A stretch of 64,000 nt of DNA, from NCBI RefSeq assembly GCF_001742425.1, contig NZ_MJEH01000063.1, positions 62,001 to 126,000 on the forward strand. Direction: 5' to 3'. Shown here piece after piece: positions 38,888 through 47,870 of the stretch. The notes under the pieces were generated by a model. The model saw only the letters and a program-made list of their open reading frames with translations, had not been told where the DNA came from and did not search any database. How positions within the stretch are numbered: position 1 is the stretch's first letter; each line of letters starts with the position of its first letter. This stretch comes from Bacillus solimangrovi (GTDB taxonomy: Bacteria > Bacillota > Bacilli > Bacillales > Bacillaceae_N). The position numbers were made by a program, and so were the translations under genes.

Positions 38888-39340
38888 ATGACAGTATTTC
38901 ATAGCTTGAACACCTCTGCTTCAGCATTAACAGCTCAGCGCTTTCGTATGGATGTTATTTCTTCTAACTTAGCGAATGCCGATACGACGCGAGCCAATTT
39001 TGAAAATGGTGAGTGGCAGCCCTATCGACGAAAAATGGTAGAGTTTAAACCGAATGAAGGGAAGTTTTCAAACTATTTATCTGTAGCAGTTGGAAATTCT
39101 AAGTCACAAGGACAAGGTGTTAAGGTAAGTGCTGTAACAGAAGATGAGGCAGCATTTAAACTCGTATACAACCCTAGTCATCCTGACGCAAATGATGAAG
39201 GTTATGTTCAGTATCCCAATGTTGATCCTTTACAAGAAATGATTGATTTAATGAGTGCAACACGTTCTTATGAAGCGAACGTAACTGCTTTAAATGCATC
39301 AAAAAATATGTTGATGAAAGCATTAGAAATTGGGAAGTAA
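38888..39340 (+). CDS. flgC: Flagellar basal body rod protein FlgC
   Basis: A 150-residue rod protein. LTAQRFRMDVISSNLANADT is the N-terminal rod signature and YEANVTALNASKNMLMKALE the C-terminal helix that packs in the axial structure. GGAGG lies upstream inside the flgB end. FliE follows by 17 bases. Confidence 0.97.
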   Translation: MTVFHSLNTSASALTAQRFRMDVISSNLANADTTRANFENGEWQPYRRKMVEFKPNEGKFSNYLSVAVGNSKSQGQGVKVSAVTEDEAAFKLVYNPSHPDANDEGYVQYPNVDPLQEMIDLMSATRSYEANVTALNASKNMLMKALEIGK

Positions 39341-39357
39341 AGAAGTAAGGAGAATAG

Positions 39358-39666
39358 ATGATGAAAACGACAAACTTTCAGCCTGTAACTCATATTCTTA
39401 AACCACAGCAAAATCAAATGAAAAAGATTACACCTGCTGAAGCACAATCACAGTTTTCTACGGCTTTCAAACAAGCACTTGATAACGTGAATGAAACACA
39501 AATAAAGTCGGATGAAATGACAACCAAGTTCATAAAAGGTGAAATAACAGATCTACATACTGTAATGATTGCATCTCAAAAAGCTAGTGTTACTAGAACA
39601 CTAACGGTTGAAGTTCGTGATAAAGTAATTGAAGCATACCGTGAAATAATGCGCATGCAAGTATAA
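39358..39666 (+). CDS. fliE: Flagellar hook-basal body complex protein FliE
   Basis: A 102-residue protein that joins the MS ring and export gate to the rod. The conserved C-terminal stretch (FIKGEITDLHTVMIASQKAS, then VRDKVIEAYREIMRMQV) is diagnostic. Two adjacent ATGs occur; 39361 has the better 8-base distance from AAGGAG and may be the real start. Confidence 0.95.
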   Translation: MMKTTNFQPVTHILKPQQNQMKKITPAEAQSQFSTAFKQALDNVNETQIKSDEMTTKFIKGEITDLHTVMIASQKASVTRTLTVEVRDKVIEAYREIMRMQV

Positions 39667-39723
39667 TAGCTTTTATAACATGATTATACATAGAAATAGA
39701 ACAAGCGTTAGTCGGGGGAAATT

Positions 39724-41301
39724 ATGAATGAAAAGTTACTTCAAATAAAAAATAGAATACTAGATTTTTGGAATGGTAGAACTAACATTCAAAAGGTATT
39801 AATGATCGGTTCATTTGTATTTGTAATAGCACTTATTATTATAGTAACAACATACGCATCTAGACCGAATCTTGTTCCTTTGTATACTAACTTAACAGCT
39901 CAAGAAACTGGGCAAATCAAGGAACAATTGGATACAAAGGGAATTAAATCTGAAATTCGTGATAATGGTACAACAATTTACGTTCCAGAGTCTCAAGCAG
40001 ACGTTTTAATGGTTGAATTGGCAGCAGAAGGTATACCAAACAGCGGGAACATAGATTATTCCTTTTTTGGACAAAATGCAGGCTTTGGTATGACAGATAA
40101 TGAATTCAGAGTTATGGAGACTGCTGCAATCCAAACTGAATTAGCAAAATTAATTAGTGGGATTGATGGGATTGAAAATGCAAATGTAATGATTAGCCAA
40201 CCGGAAGAAAATGTATTCTTAAGTTCAGATGAACAAACAGCAACTGCTTCTGTAGTTATTAAACAAGAACAAGGCTATCGATTTACATCAGAACAAATTC
40301 AGTCCTTATATCATCTCGTTTCGAAAAGTGTTCCTAATCTACCTACTGAAAATATCGTCATTATGAACCAGATGTTTGAGTATTTTGAGCCAGAAAATTC
40401 AAATAATACTCCATCGGTAGGAGAAACTTATGTTCAACAACAAAGTATTAAAGAAGATATCGAGAAAGACCTTCAAAGAGAAGTACAGAAAATGCTTGGA
40501 ACAATCATGGGTTATGATAAAGTTGTAGTTTCTGTTACGACTGATGTTGATTTCACGAAAGAAAATCGTGAAGAAAACATCGTTCAACCTGTAAGTGAGG
40601 ATCTTGAATCCATTGCTGTTAGTGTTGAGAAGATTGAAGAAACGTATACTGGCAATGGAGCGGTAGTAGGTGGAGAGGTTGGAACTGGTCAAGGAGATAT
40701 TCCTAATGTCGCTGAGATAGATGATGAAGATAATGGGAATTATGAGAGAACTGAAGAACGGATTAATAGTGATTTTAACCGTATAAGAAAAGAAATCTCT
40801 GAAAGTCCTTACAAAATTCGAGATCTTGGCATTCAAGTGATGGTTGAGCCACCTAATCCAGATGATGACACGTCTTTACCACAAGAACGTATTGATGATA
40901 TTCAACAATTATTAACAACTATGGTAAGGACAACGGTTGATGATGATTTTGTTGCTCAAATGTCAGATGAAGAACTTGATAGTAAAGTATTTGTTTCTGT
41001 TCAAAAATTTAATGGTAAGGTTGAATTTCAACCTGAAGGGGTAGCAATCCCAACATGGGTATATATTGCTGCGGGTATACTGTTCACGTTACTTGTAATT
41101 GCAATCGTACTCATTATGCGCCGTAGAAGATTAAATCAAAGTGAAGTTGAAGAAGAACTACCTGTATTCGAAGAGCTTCCAGATTTAAGTCAGGAGCCTG
41201 AGACTGAAGGTATGGCAAGACGTAAACAATTAGAAAAATTAGCGAAAGAAAAGCCAGATGAATTTGCCAAGTTATTACGTTCATGGTTAGCAGATGATTA
41301 G
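39724..41301 (+). CDS. fliF: Flagellar MS-ring protein FliF
   Basis: A 525-residue MS-ring protein, the base on which the flagellum is built. A first transmembrane segment is at about residues 25-44, followed by SctJ-like ring-building domains (SRPNLVPLYTNLTAQETGQI), a low-complexity acidic region around residue 330, and a second membrane segment near 440-463 (VYIAAGILFTLLVIAIVLIM). The cytoplasmic tail ends EFAKLLRSWLADD, the FliG-binding part. Length is near the B. subtilis protein. Confidence 0.97.
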   Translation: MNEKLLQIKNRILDFWNGRTNIQKVLMIGSFVFVIALIIIVTTYASRPNLVPLYTNLTAQETGQIKEQLDTKGIKSEIRDNGTTIYVPESQADVLMVELAAEGIPNSGNIDYSFFGQNAGFGMTDNEFRVMETAAIQTELAKLISGIDGIENANVMISQPEENVFLSSDEQTATASVVIKQEQGYRFTSEQIQSLYHLVSKSVPNLPTENIVIMNQMFEYFEPENSNNTPSVGETYVQQQSIKEDIEKDLQREVQKMLGTIMGYDKVVVSVTTDVDFTKENREENIVQPVSEDLESIAVSVEKIEETYTGNGAVVGGEVGTGQGDIPNVAEIDDEDNGNYERTEERINSDFNRIRKEISESPYKIRDLGIQVMVEPPNPDDDTSLPQERIDDIQQLLTTMVRTTVDDDFVAQMSDEELDSKVFVSVQKFNGKVEFQPEGVAIPTWVYIAAGILFTLLVIAIVLIMRRRRLNQSEVEEELPVFEELPDLSQEPETEGMARRKQLEKLAKEKPDEFAKLLRSWLADD

Positions 41302-41313
41302 GGGGAATGAGAA

Positions 41314-42327
41314 ATGGCGAAAAGTCCTGGGGATTTAACAGGCCGACAAAAGGCAGCCATTTTACTTATCTCACTTGGACCGGATGTATCGGCTCAAGTA
41401 TATAAGCATTTAAGTGAAGAAGAGATTGAGAAACTTACCCTCGAAATTTCGAGTGTTAAAAAGGTAGACAATGGTCAAAAGGAACAAATTCTTGACCAGT
41501 TTCATCAAATTGCCTTAGCTCAAGATTATATCTCTCAAGGCGGGATTGGTTATGCAAAAACAGTCCTTGAAAAAGCATTAGGAGCAGAAGAAGCAGCAAA
41601 CATAATAAATCGATTAACAGCTTCATTACAAGTTCGTCCATTTGATTTTGCGAGGAAAGCTGATCCAGCTCAAATCTTAAATTTTATTCAGAACGAGCAT
41701 CCGCAAACAATCGCATTAGTGTTGTCATATCTTGCTCCTGAACAAGCAGGCCAAATCTTGTCTGAACTTCCACAAGAAGTGCAAGCAGAAGTAGCAAAGA
41801 GAATTGCTGTGATGGAGAGTACATCACCTGAAATTATAAATGAGGTTGAGCAAATTTTAGAGCGAAAGCTTTCAGCGACTGTTACACAAGATTATACTCA
41901 AACGGGTGGAATCGAAGCTGTTGTGGAAGTATTGAACGGTGTTGATCGAAGCACTGAAAGAACGATTCTTGACGCACTTGAAATTCAAGACCCTGAGCTT
42001 GCGGAAGAAATTAAGAAGCGTATGTTCGTATTCGAGGATATTGTTACGCTCGACAACCGTGCAATTCAGCGTATTGTACGTGATTGTGAGAACGAAGATT
42101 TAATGCTTGCGCTTAAGGTGTCTAGTGAAGAAGTGAAAGATGTTCTGTTTAAAAATATGTCTAAGCGTATGGCTGAAACCTTTAAAGATGAAATGGAATT
42201 TATGGGTCCTGTCCGACTTAAGGATGTAGAAGAAGCACAAACACGTATTGTAGCAACGATACGCCGCTTAGAAGAAGCTGGTGAAATTGTTATAGCTCGT
42301 GGTGGTGGTGATGACATCATTGTCTAA
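41314..42327 (+). CDS. fliG: Flagellar motor switch protein FliG
   Basis: A 337-residue rotor protein that contacts the stator. The N-terminal FliF-binding domain (LTGRQKAAILLISLGPDVSA), the middle EHPQTIALVLSYL (EHPQ motif for FliM) and the C-terminal torque helix with charged residues (MFVFEDIVTLDNRAIQRIVR) are all present. fliH starts inside its last codons. Confidence 0.98.
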   Translation: MAKSPGDLTGRQKAAILLISLGPDVSAQVYKHLSEEEIEKLTLEISSVKKVDNGQKEQILDQFHQIALAQDYISQGGIGYAKTVLEKALGAEEAANIINRLTASLQVRPFDFARKADPAQILNFIQNEHPQTIALVLSYLAPEQAGQILSELPQEVQAEVAKRIAVMESTSPEIINEVEQILERKLSATVTQDYTQTGGIEAVVEVLNGVDRSTERTILDALEIQDPELAEEIKKRMFVFEDIVTLDNRAIQRIVRDCENEDLMLALKVSSEEVKDVLFKNMSKRMAETFKDEMEFMGPVRLKDVEEAQTRIVATIRRLEEAGEIVIARGGGDDIIV

Positions 42328-43141
42328 ATTAACCGAATCAAAAAAAGTGAAAACAGTACCAATTATATCAGAGAAGAAGAGGCTAATTGAACTACGTCCT
42401 TTTTCTACAGAGCTAAATGAAGTAAACGAACAAGATGAATCAGTCGACAAAATTGATTCTCAAATTCTATTAGAAAAAGAACAAGAAGCTAAACAACTTG
42501 TTGAAGAAGCTCAACATGAAGCAGAACGAATACATAGAGAGGCTGAACAATATTCAGAACAAATTCTTCAACAAGTGGAGCAAGAGCGATTGAATTGGGA
42601 AAATGAAAGGCAGCAATTCATTGAACAAGCCAGGGATGAAGGCTATACTGCTGGTTTTGAACAAGGGAGCGATGAAGCTCACCAGCAGTATACAGACATA
42701 ATTGATGAGGCGAAGCGAATTGTCGAAACATCTAAAGAAGATTACGCAAAACATCTTGTTGAATCTGAGAGCACGATCTTATTACTTGCGATGAAGGTTG
42801 CTGAAAAAATCTTAGATATAAAGCTTACTGAACAACCAGAAGTATTTCTTAACTTAGTAAGACGTGTTATTAAAGAAGTGAAAGAACATCAAAATATTCA
42901 AATACACGTGCATCCATCTAACTTTGAATTTGTTGTGTCTCAAAAAGAAGAATTACTAGCACTATTTACTCATCCAACAGCAGAGTTGTACATTTTTCCA
43001 GATGATGATTTACAAGAATACCAATGTAAGATTGAATCATCATTCGGTCGAATCGATGCAAGTGTGGATAGTCAGTTAAATGAAATTAAAATAAAGCTAC
43101 TTCAAATATTAGAAGAGGAGAATGGGAATGAAGGCAACTGA
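42311..43141 (+). CDS. fliH: Flagellar assembly protein FliH
   Basis: A 276-residue regulator of the FliI ATPase that ties it to the C ring. The middle is a long charged helix (VEEAQHEAERIHREAEQYSE) with the GFEQGSDEA-like AxxxG glycine motif region, and the C-terminal domain resembles V-ATPase subunit E-type peripheral stalk. It overlaps fliG by 17 bases and fliI by 14. Start is uncertain among ATG 42311, GTGs just upstream and TTG 42320. Confidence 0.9.
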   Translation: MTSLSKLTESKKVKTVPIISEKKRLIELRPFSTELNEVNEQDESVDKIDSQILLEKEQEAKQLVEEAQHEAERIHREAEQYSEQILQQVEQERLNWENERQQFIEQARDEGYTAGFEQGSDEAHQQYTDIIDEAKRIVETSKEDYAKHLVESESTILLLAMKVAEKILDIKLTEQPEVFLNLVRRVIKEVKEHQNIQIHVHPSNFEFVVSQKEELLALFTHPTAELYIFPDDDLQEYQCKIESSFGRIDASVDSQLNEIKIKLLQILEEENGNEGN

Positions 43142-44441
43142 ATTAATTCCCAAATTAGAACTGATTGATCCATATAAACGGTTTGGAAAAGTAATACGTG
43201 TAGTTGGTTTAATGATTGAATCAAAGGGACCTGAAGCATCAGTTGGTGATCTTTGCTACATTCATGTTGGTGGTTTGCAGAAGCGAAAGGTGAAAGCAGA
43301 AGTAGTTGGATTTCGAGATGAAAATGTGATATTAATGCCATTCACGAGTGTACAAGAAATATCACCGGGCAGTTTAGTTGAAGCAACTGATGAACCTTTA
43401 CAAGTAAAAGTAGGTGCGGATCTAATAGGTAATGTAATAGATTCACTTGGCAATCCATTAGATGAATCTACATTACCAAAAGGTTTAACTGCCGTTCCAA
43501 CAGAACAATCTCCACCGAATCCAATGAAACGACCACCAATTAGTGAAGAAATTGAAGTTGGAGTGCGTGTGATAGATAGCATGTTAACAGTAGGAAAAGG
43601 CCAACGAGTTGGTATATTTGCCGGTAGTGGTGTTGGAAAAAGTACTTTATTAGGTATGATAGCACGAAATACTGAAGCAGATATTAATGTGATTGCGTTA
43701 ATCGGAGAGCGTGGTAGAGAAGTTCGTGAGTTTATCGAAAGAGATTTGGGTCCAGAAGGGCTTAAAAAATCAATCGTTGTAGTCGCCACTTCTGATCAAC
43801 CTGCTTTAATGAGAATAAAAGGGGCATACACTGCAACAGCCATTGCTGAGTATTTCCGTGATAAAGGCCATAATGTTATGTTTATGATGGATTCAGTAAC
43901 ACGAGTTGCAATGGCGCAACGTGAAGTAGGTCTAGCTGTAGGAGAGCCTCCAACAACAAAAGGATATACACCATCTGTTTTTTCTATTTTACCACGGTTA
44001 TTAGAGAGAACGGGTACAAATCAATTAGGTACGATAACAGCCTTTTATACGGTGTTAGTAGATGGTGATGATTTAAATGAACCAATTTCAGATACTGTGC
44101 GAGGAATTTTAGATGGACACTTTGTGTTAGATAGAAATCTTGCGAATAAGGGACAGTTTCCAGCTATTAATGTTCTTAAAAGTGTAAGTCGTGTTATGAA
44201 TAATATTGTGAATGAAGATCATAGACGATCAGCAGAGCAGCTAAGGAACTTATTAGCTAAATATGTTGAGTCAGAAGATTTAATTAACATCGGTGCTTAT
44301 AAGCGTGGCTCATCTAAAGAAATTGATGAAGCAATTAGCTATCATCCACAGATTATTTCTTTTCTAAAACAACAAGTACATGAGAATGTTTCAAAATCTG
44401 AAGCGGTTGAATCATTAATACAACTGATGAAAAAAGGGTGA
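43128..44441 (+). CDS. fliI: Flagellum-specific ATP synthase FliI
   Basis: A 437-residue hexameric ATPase that unfolds and delivers export substrates. The F1-beta-like core shows the P-loop AGSGVGKSTLLG near residue 167, GERGREVREFIERD and the catalytic/Walker B MFMMDSVTRVAMAQRE. ATG 43128 is 7 bases after GAGGAG; the ATG at 43122 is too close to it. Linked to fliH upstream and fliJ downstream, its usual partners. Confidence 0.97.
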   Translation: MKATELIPKLELIDPYKRFGKVIRVVGLMIESKGPEASVGDLCYIHVGGLQKRKVKAEVVGFRDENVILMPFTSVQEISPGSLVEATDEPLQVKVGADLIGNVIDSLGNPLDESTLPKGLTAVPTEQSPPNPMKRPPISEEIEVGVRVIDSMLTVGKGQRVGIFAGSGVGKSTLLGMIARNTEADINVIALIGERGREVREFIERDLGPEGLKKSIVVVATSDQPALMRIKGAYTATAIAEYFRDKGHNVMFMMDSVTRVAMAQREVGLAVGEPPTTKGYTPSVFSILPRLLERTGTNQLGTITAFYTVLVDGDDLNEPISDTVRGILDGHFVLDRNLANKGQFPAINVLKSVSRVMNNIVNEDHRRSAEQLRNLLAKYVESEDLINIGAYKRGSSKEIDEAISYHPQIISFLKQQVHENVSKSEAVESLIQLMKKG

Positions 44442-44451
44442 TGGGGAAACC

Positions 44452-44895
44452 ATGTCTTATCAGTTTAAGCTTGAAAAAATTATGAATTTAAAAGAACGAG
44501 AAAAAGATGAAAGTGTTGGAGAATATAATGAAGCTGTAAAAGCTTTTCAAGAGGTAGGTCAAAGACTCTATGAGCTACTTAAAAAGAAAGAGGATCTTGA
44601 ATCTGTTAAACATACTCAAATTAGAAAAAAGATTTCTATTTCTGAAATTCAGCAAACGGAACGTTTTATTAAATCATTAGAACAGTCTATCATGCATGTT
44701 CAACAGCTTGTGGCCCAATCTCGTGAAAAGATGAATGTGAAAGAAGTAAAGTTAGTTGAAAAAAACATAGAAGTGAAGAAATTTGAGAGAATTAAAGAAA
44801 ATCAGTGGAATTCCCATCAAGAATCATTGAAATTTGAAGAGAAAAAACTGATGGATGAGATTTCGATTCAACAATACATGCATCGCGGAAGTTAG
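44452..44895 (+). CDS. fliJ: Flagellar export protein FliJ
   Basis: A 147-residue coiled-coil protein that sits in the FliI hexamer like the gamma subunit of F1. Nearly the whole chain is heptad-rich and charged (FKLEKIMNLKEREKDESVGE, QQTERFIKSLEQSIMHVQQL). Placement directly after fliI and before ylxF matches Bacillus. Confidence 0.94.
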   Translation: MSYQFKLEKIMNLKEREKDESVGEYNEAVKAFQEVGQRLYELLKKKEDLESVKHTQIRKKISISEIQQTERFIKSLEQSIMHVQQLVAQSREKMNVKEVKLVEKNIEVKKFERIKENQWNSHQESLKFEEKKLMDEISIQQYMHRGS

Positions 44896-44903
44896 GTGTG
44901 TTT

Positions 44904-45479
44904 ATGGAGCAAATTGAAAAAAAACATAGTAAGTTGCAATGGTTTTTCTTCGTTATTGTATTTCCGTTGTTAACAGCTATAACGATCGTTTTAATTGTTT
45001 TAATAATGTTAGGTGTTAATGTTTTTGATTTGAAAAATGAAGTTGTAAATAAAGTACCGGTGTTATCTGCTGTTTTCGATTCAGAAGGTGTATCTCCTGA
45101 AGAAGATCCTTTTTTACTGCGAGCAGATTTGCAAAATAAAGAAGCACAACTCGCAAATTTAAACAAACTGATAGAACAAAAGGATCAGCAAATCGAGCAA
45201 TTTCAAGTTGAAATTGACCAATTGAATGAACAAATACAAGCTGAAGCAATTTCTGAAGAAAAACGACAAGCAGATATTAAATCATTAGCCAAGACGTATA
45301 GTGAAATGGATGAAAAGCCGGCTGCTGCCATCATTGAACAACTAGAAGATTATGAAGCTGCAGAAATTATGCTGGAAATGAAAGATGATGAAAGAGCTGA
45401 AGTGTTCAATGTGATGGATCCGTCTAAAGCTGCAATTATTACTCAAATTATTAAGGATGGATTGTTTGTTTCTAATTAA
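44904..45479 (+). CDS. ylxF: YlxF, membrane protein of the fla/che operon with MgtE-N-like domain
   Basis: A 191-residue protein, conserved at this operon site in Bacilli. One transmembrane segment (about residues 15-37, FFVIVFPLLTAITIVLIVL) is followed by a coiled coil (QNKEAQLANLNKLIEQKDQQ) and a C-terminal MgtE intracellular-domain-like helical repeat (EDYEAAEIMLEMKDDERAEV, NVMDPSKAAIITQII). No transporter domain is present. It may be a motor or export accessory (similar MotE proteins act as MotC chaperones elsewhere); function here is unproven. ATG 44904 is chosen over GTG 44898. Confidence 0.88.
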   Translation: MEQIEKKHSKLQWFFFVIVFPLLTAITIVLIVLIMLGVNVFDLKNEVVNKVPVLSAVFDSEGVSPEEDPFLLRADLQNKEAQLANLNKLIEQKDQQIEQFQVEIDQLNEQIQAEAISEEKRQADIKSLAKTYSEMDEKPAAAIIEQLEDYEAAEIMLEMKDDERAEVFNVMDPSKAAIITQIIKDGLFVSN

Positions 45480-45500
45480 TAATTGAGAGGAGGTGAAAAG

Positions 45501-46703
45501 ATGAATGTCGCAATGTTACAACAAACGTCTTCAACACCAAAAAAGCAATTGTCACAAAACACAAACGAGCCAAATCGTGACCAATCATTTGCTTCCCAAT
45601 TAGCTGATGTTAGTAATCCGGAGAATGAACCTCAGGCAGCTTCTGATGGGCAACAAACAACTCAAGAAAGCCAAGATAATGTTGACCTAGAGAAGCTTGA
45701 ACGGGAAATTGAAGCGATTTTGGACGAACTACCGCTCGAAGCAGGATTTATAAATGAAGAAATCTTGCAACACCCAGAAATTAAAGCTTTATTGACTCAA
45801 TTGACAACAGAACTTGCTGGCAAATTAGAAGCGTTATTTCAAGGCAATCAATCGATTGAAGCGATCTTAGATAAAGTTCAAAAGTGGCAACCGCTAGAAA
45901 AAACTGTGGCAATGATGATTAGTGTAGCTGGAGCAGAGAAAAAAACTGGACAAGCTTTAATGACTGAACAGTTTAAGCGATTGGCACAGCAATTAACTAG
46001 TAACGATGTTGCAGATGTTAATTCGATGTCTAAATTATTAAGTCAACCAGTTAAAGCTTTATCATATGTTGATAGTCAGACTCGTTTAAGATTAACATCA
46101 ATAAATAGATTTAATTATAATGATAAGTCTGAGATGGGACAATCGAAGGTTATAGATTTAAGTGAATCTATGCTATCGAAATTTGATCCCAAGTTGGCAA
46201 TAAAAGTAGATAACGATACTGGTTCTCAAAAATTGCAACAAGTAGTTAATTTGACTCCAACGCAATCGAAGTCAGGTATGCAACAGCAGTTTATTGAACA
46301 GTTTCAAAAGGTAATGCAGCAAAGTAAATTTAGTTCATTTGCAAATGGTAATTCTCAGCTGATGTTAAAGCTGAATCCTGCTCATTTAGGGTCACTTTCA
46401 ATTAAGTTGATTCAAACTAACGGAGAAATGGCTGCAAGAATTATTGCTTCTACTCAGTCTGCAAAAGAACTTATTGAAGGGAACTTAAGTCAGCTTCGAC
46501 ACGTATTTGCAGCACAAAACATACAAGTTGAGAAGTTTGAGCTTAATTTGCAAAATCAGCAGCAATTTCAACAAACGTTAAAAGATCAACAAGGTGAATC
46601 TCAAGGCAAACAACAAGAAAAACAAGAGAATACGAATGATGATAATCATGAACAATCTTTTGCTAAATCATTCGAAGATGAATTAGTAAATTTAATGACA
46701 TAG
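45501..46703 (+). CDS. fliK: Flagellar hook-length control protein FliK
   Basis: A 400-residue secreted molecular ruler that switches FlhB from hook to filament substrates. The N-terminal part is Q/N/S-rich and likely disordered; the C-terminal domain holds [17 protein letters not shown] and [20 protein letters not shown]. The tail is Q/E-rich. GAGGAGGTGAAAAG precedes ATG 45501. YlqG at 24.5-26.7 kb has a similar C-terminal domain. Confidence 0.92.
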   Translation: MNVAMLQQTSSTPKKQLSQNTNEPNRDQSFASQLADVSNPENEPQAASDGQQTTQESQDNVDLEKLEREIEAILDELPLEAGFINEEILQHPEIKALLTQLTTELAGKLEALFQGNQSIEAILDKVQKWQPLEKTVAMMISVAGAEKKTGQALMTEQFKRLAQQLTSNDVADVNSMSKLLSQPVKALSYVDSQTRLRLTSINRFNYNDKSEMGQSKVIDLSESMLSKFDPKLAIKVDNDTGSQKLQQVVNLTPTQSKSGMQQQFIEQFQKVMQQSKFSSFANGNSQLMLKLNPAHLGSLSIKLIQTNGEMAARIIASTQSAKELIEGNLSQLRHVFAAQNIQVEKFELNLQNQQQFQQTLKDQQGESQGKQQEKQENTNDDNHEQSFAKSFEDELVNLMT

Positions 46704-46713
46704 GGTGATTGTG

Positions 46714-47382
46714 ATGACGACAGTTGATCCAAGTCTTTACTTGCAAAACTATCAATCTCAAAACACGGGCTCTGGTTCGAATGTTTTGGATAAAGATGCT
46801 TTTATTAAAATTTTAATGACTCAGCTTCAAAATCAAGACCCATCAAGTCCTATGGAAGATAAAGAATTTATTGCTCAAATGGCACAATTTTCTGCACTTG
46901 AACAAACGACTAATTTAAATGAAACGATGAATAACTTTATTAATCTTGAAAAGCAAACACAGCTCGTTTATTTTAGTGAGATGATCGGTAAAGATATTTT
47001 ATTCGAACGAGAAGTATTAGGAGAAGAGGACACTGAACCGATTACAGAAACTGGTCAAGGCACTATTAAAGGGGTAACAATGGAGAATGGTTACATGGTT
47101 TATCATTTGGAAGACGGAACAATCATTCCAGAAACTCAAGTGACCGAAATCCAAAAAGCATCTAAACATGTGGCATCTGACAATTTAATTTCGCAAGCTA
47201 GTTCATTAATTGGTAAGAACGTTACTTGGACAGAAGAGGTCGAAGGTCAAGACGGTGAAATTATTAACGAGACAAATCAATCAATCGTGTCATCGGTAAG
47301 CTTTAAAGATGGAAAAGTAACATATGTACTTGAAAGTGGACATTCGATTAAAGGAAGTGACATCGTCGAAATTTCACGTTAA
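46714..47382 (+). CDS. flgD: Flagellar hook cap protein FlgD
   Basis: A 222-residue hook assembly scaffold. The conserved N-terminal signature [19 protein letters not shown] and [15 protein letters not shown] are intact. The C-terminal part (FLIGKNVTW-like repeats, [20 protein letters not shown]) is the variable scaffold domain. ATG 46714 is 6 bases after AGGGTG; GTG 46705 and 46711 are alternatives. Confidence 0.95.
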   Translation: MTTVDPSLYLQNYQSQNTGSGSNVLDKDAFIKILMTQLQNQDPSSPMEDKEFIAQMAQFSALEQTTNLNETMNNFINLEKQTQLVYFSEMIGKDILFEREVLGEEDTEPITETGQGTIKGVTMENGYMVYHLEDGTIIPETQVTEIQKASKHVASDNLISQASSLIGKNVTWTEEVEGQDGEIINETNQSIVSSVSFKDGKVTYVLESGHSIKGSDIVEISR

Positions 47383-47399
47383 TGAAATGAGGTGAAGAA

Positions 47400-47786
47400 A
47401 TGGATCACCGAATACATCATATCCAACAGACTTTGCCTAATGCATTATTAAAACCTAAGGTAAAACCAGCTCAACAAAGTAATGTAAGCTTTAAAGAGCA
47501 ATTTAACAAATCTCTTGAACAAACAGAACAAATAAAAGTTAGCAAACATGCTACACAAAGATTACAAGAACGAAAGATTGAAATTCAGGATCAGTTATGG
47601 AATGAAATTTCATCAAAAGTTCAAGAAGCCAAACATAAAGGTGTTAAAGATGCTTTAGTTTTAACAAATAACTCAGCACTAATTGTAAGTGCGAAAAACA
47701 ATGTTGTTATTACGGCCATGAATCGGCAAGAAGCAGCATCACAAATTTTCACTAATATTAATGGGACGATAATTTTAGATAGTTAG
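47400..47786 (+). CDS. TIGR02530-type flagellar operon protein, function unknown
   Basis: A 128-residue protein of the small TIGR02530 flagellar-operon family, found between flgD and flgE in Bacilli and Clostridia. Its centre (VSKHATQRLQERKIEI) and end (DALVLTNNSALIVSAKNNVV, MNRQEAASQIFTNINGTIIL) fit the family. No signal peptide or membrane segment. Position suggests a cytosolic role tied to hook assembly, perhaps as a chaperone; nothing in the sequence proves this. Confidence 0.85.
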   Translation: MDHRIHHIQQTLPNALLKPKVKPAQQSNVSFKEQFNKSLEQTEQIKVSKHATQRLQERKIEIQDQLWNEISSKVQEAKHKGVKDALVLTNNSALIVSAKNNVVITAMNRQEAASQIFTNINGTIILDS

Positions 47787-47870
47787 TATGGCTGGACCTT
47801 ATTAGGAGGCCACTACGTTGTGGAATGATAGAAGCAACGTGAAGTTTTAATTAAAGAAGGGAGTTAACAA

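Noticed and set aside
40399-40836. 145-codon minus-strand frame inside fliF
   Set aside because: Antisense shadow of the FliF coding region with phenylalanine/isoleucine-rich composition; no promoter or ribosome-binding site seen.
43262-43789. 175-codon minus-strand frame inside fliI
   Set aside because: Entirely opposite a well-conserved FliI sequence; serine/proline/threonine-rich shadow translation.
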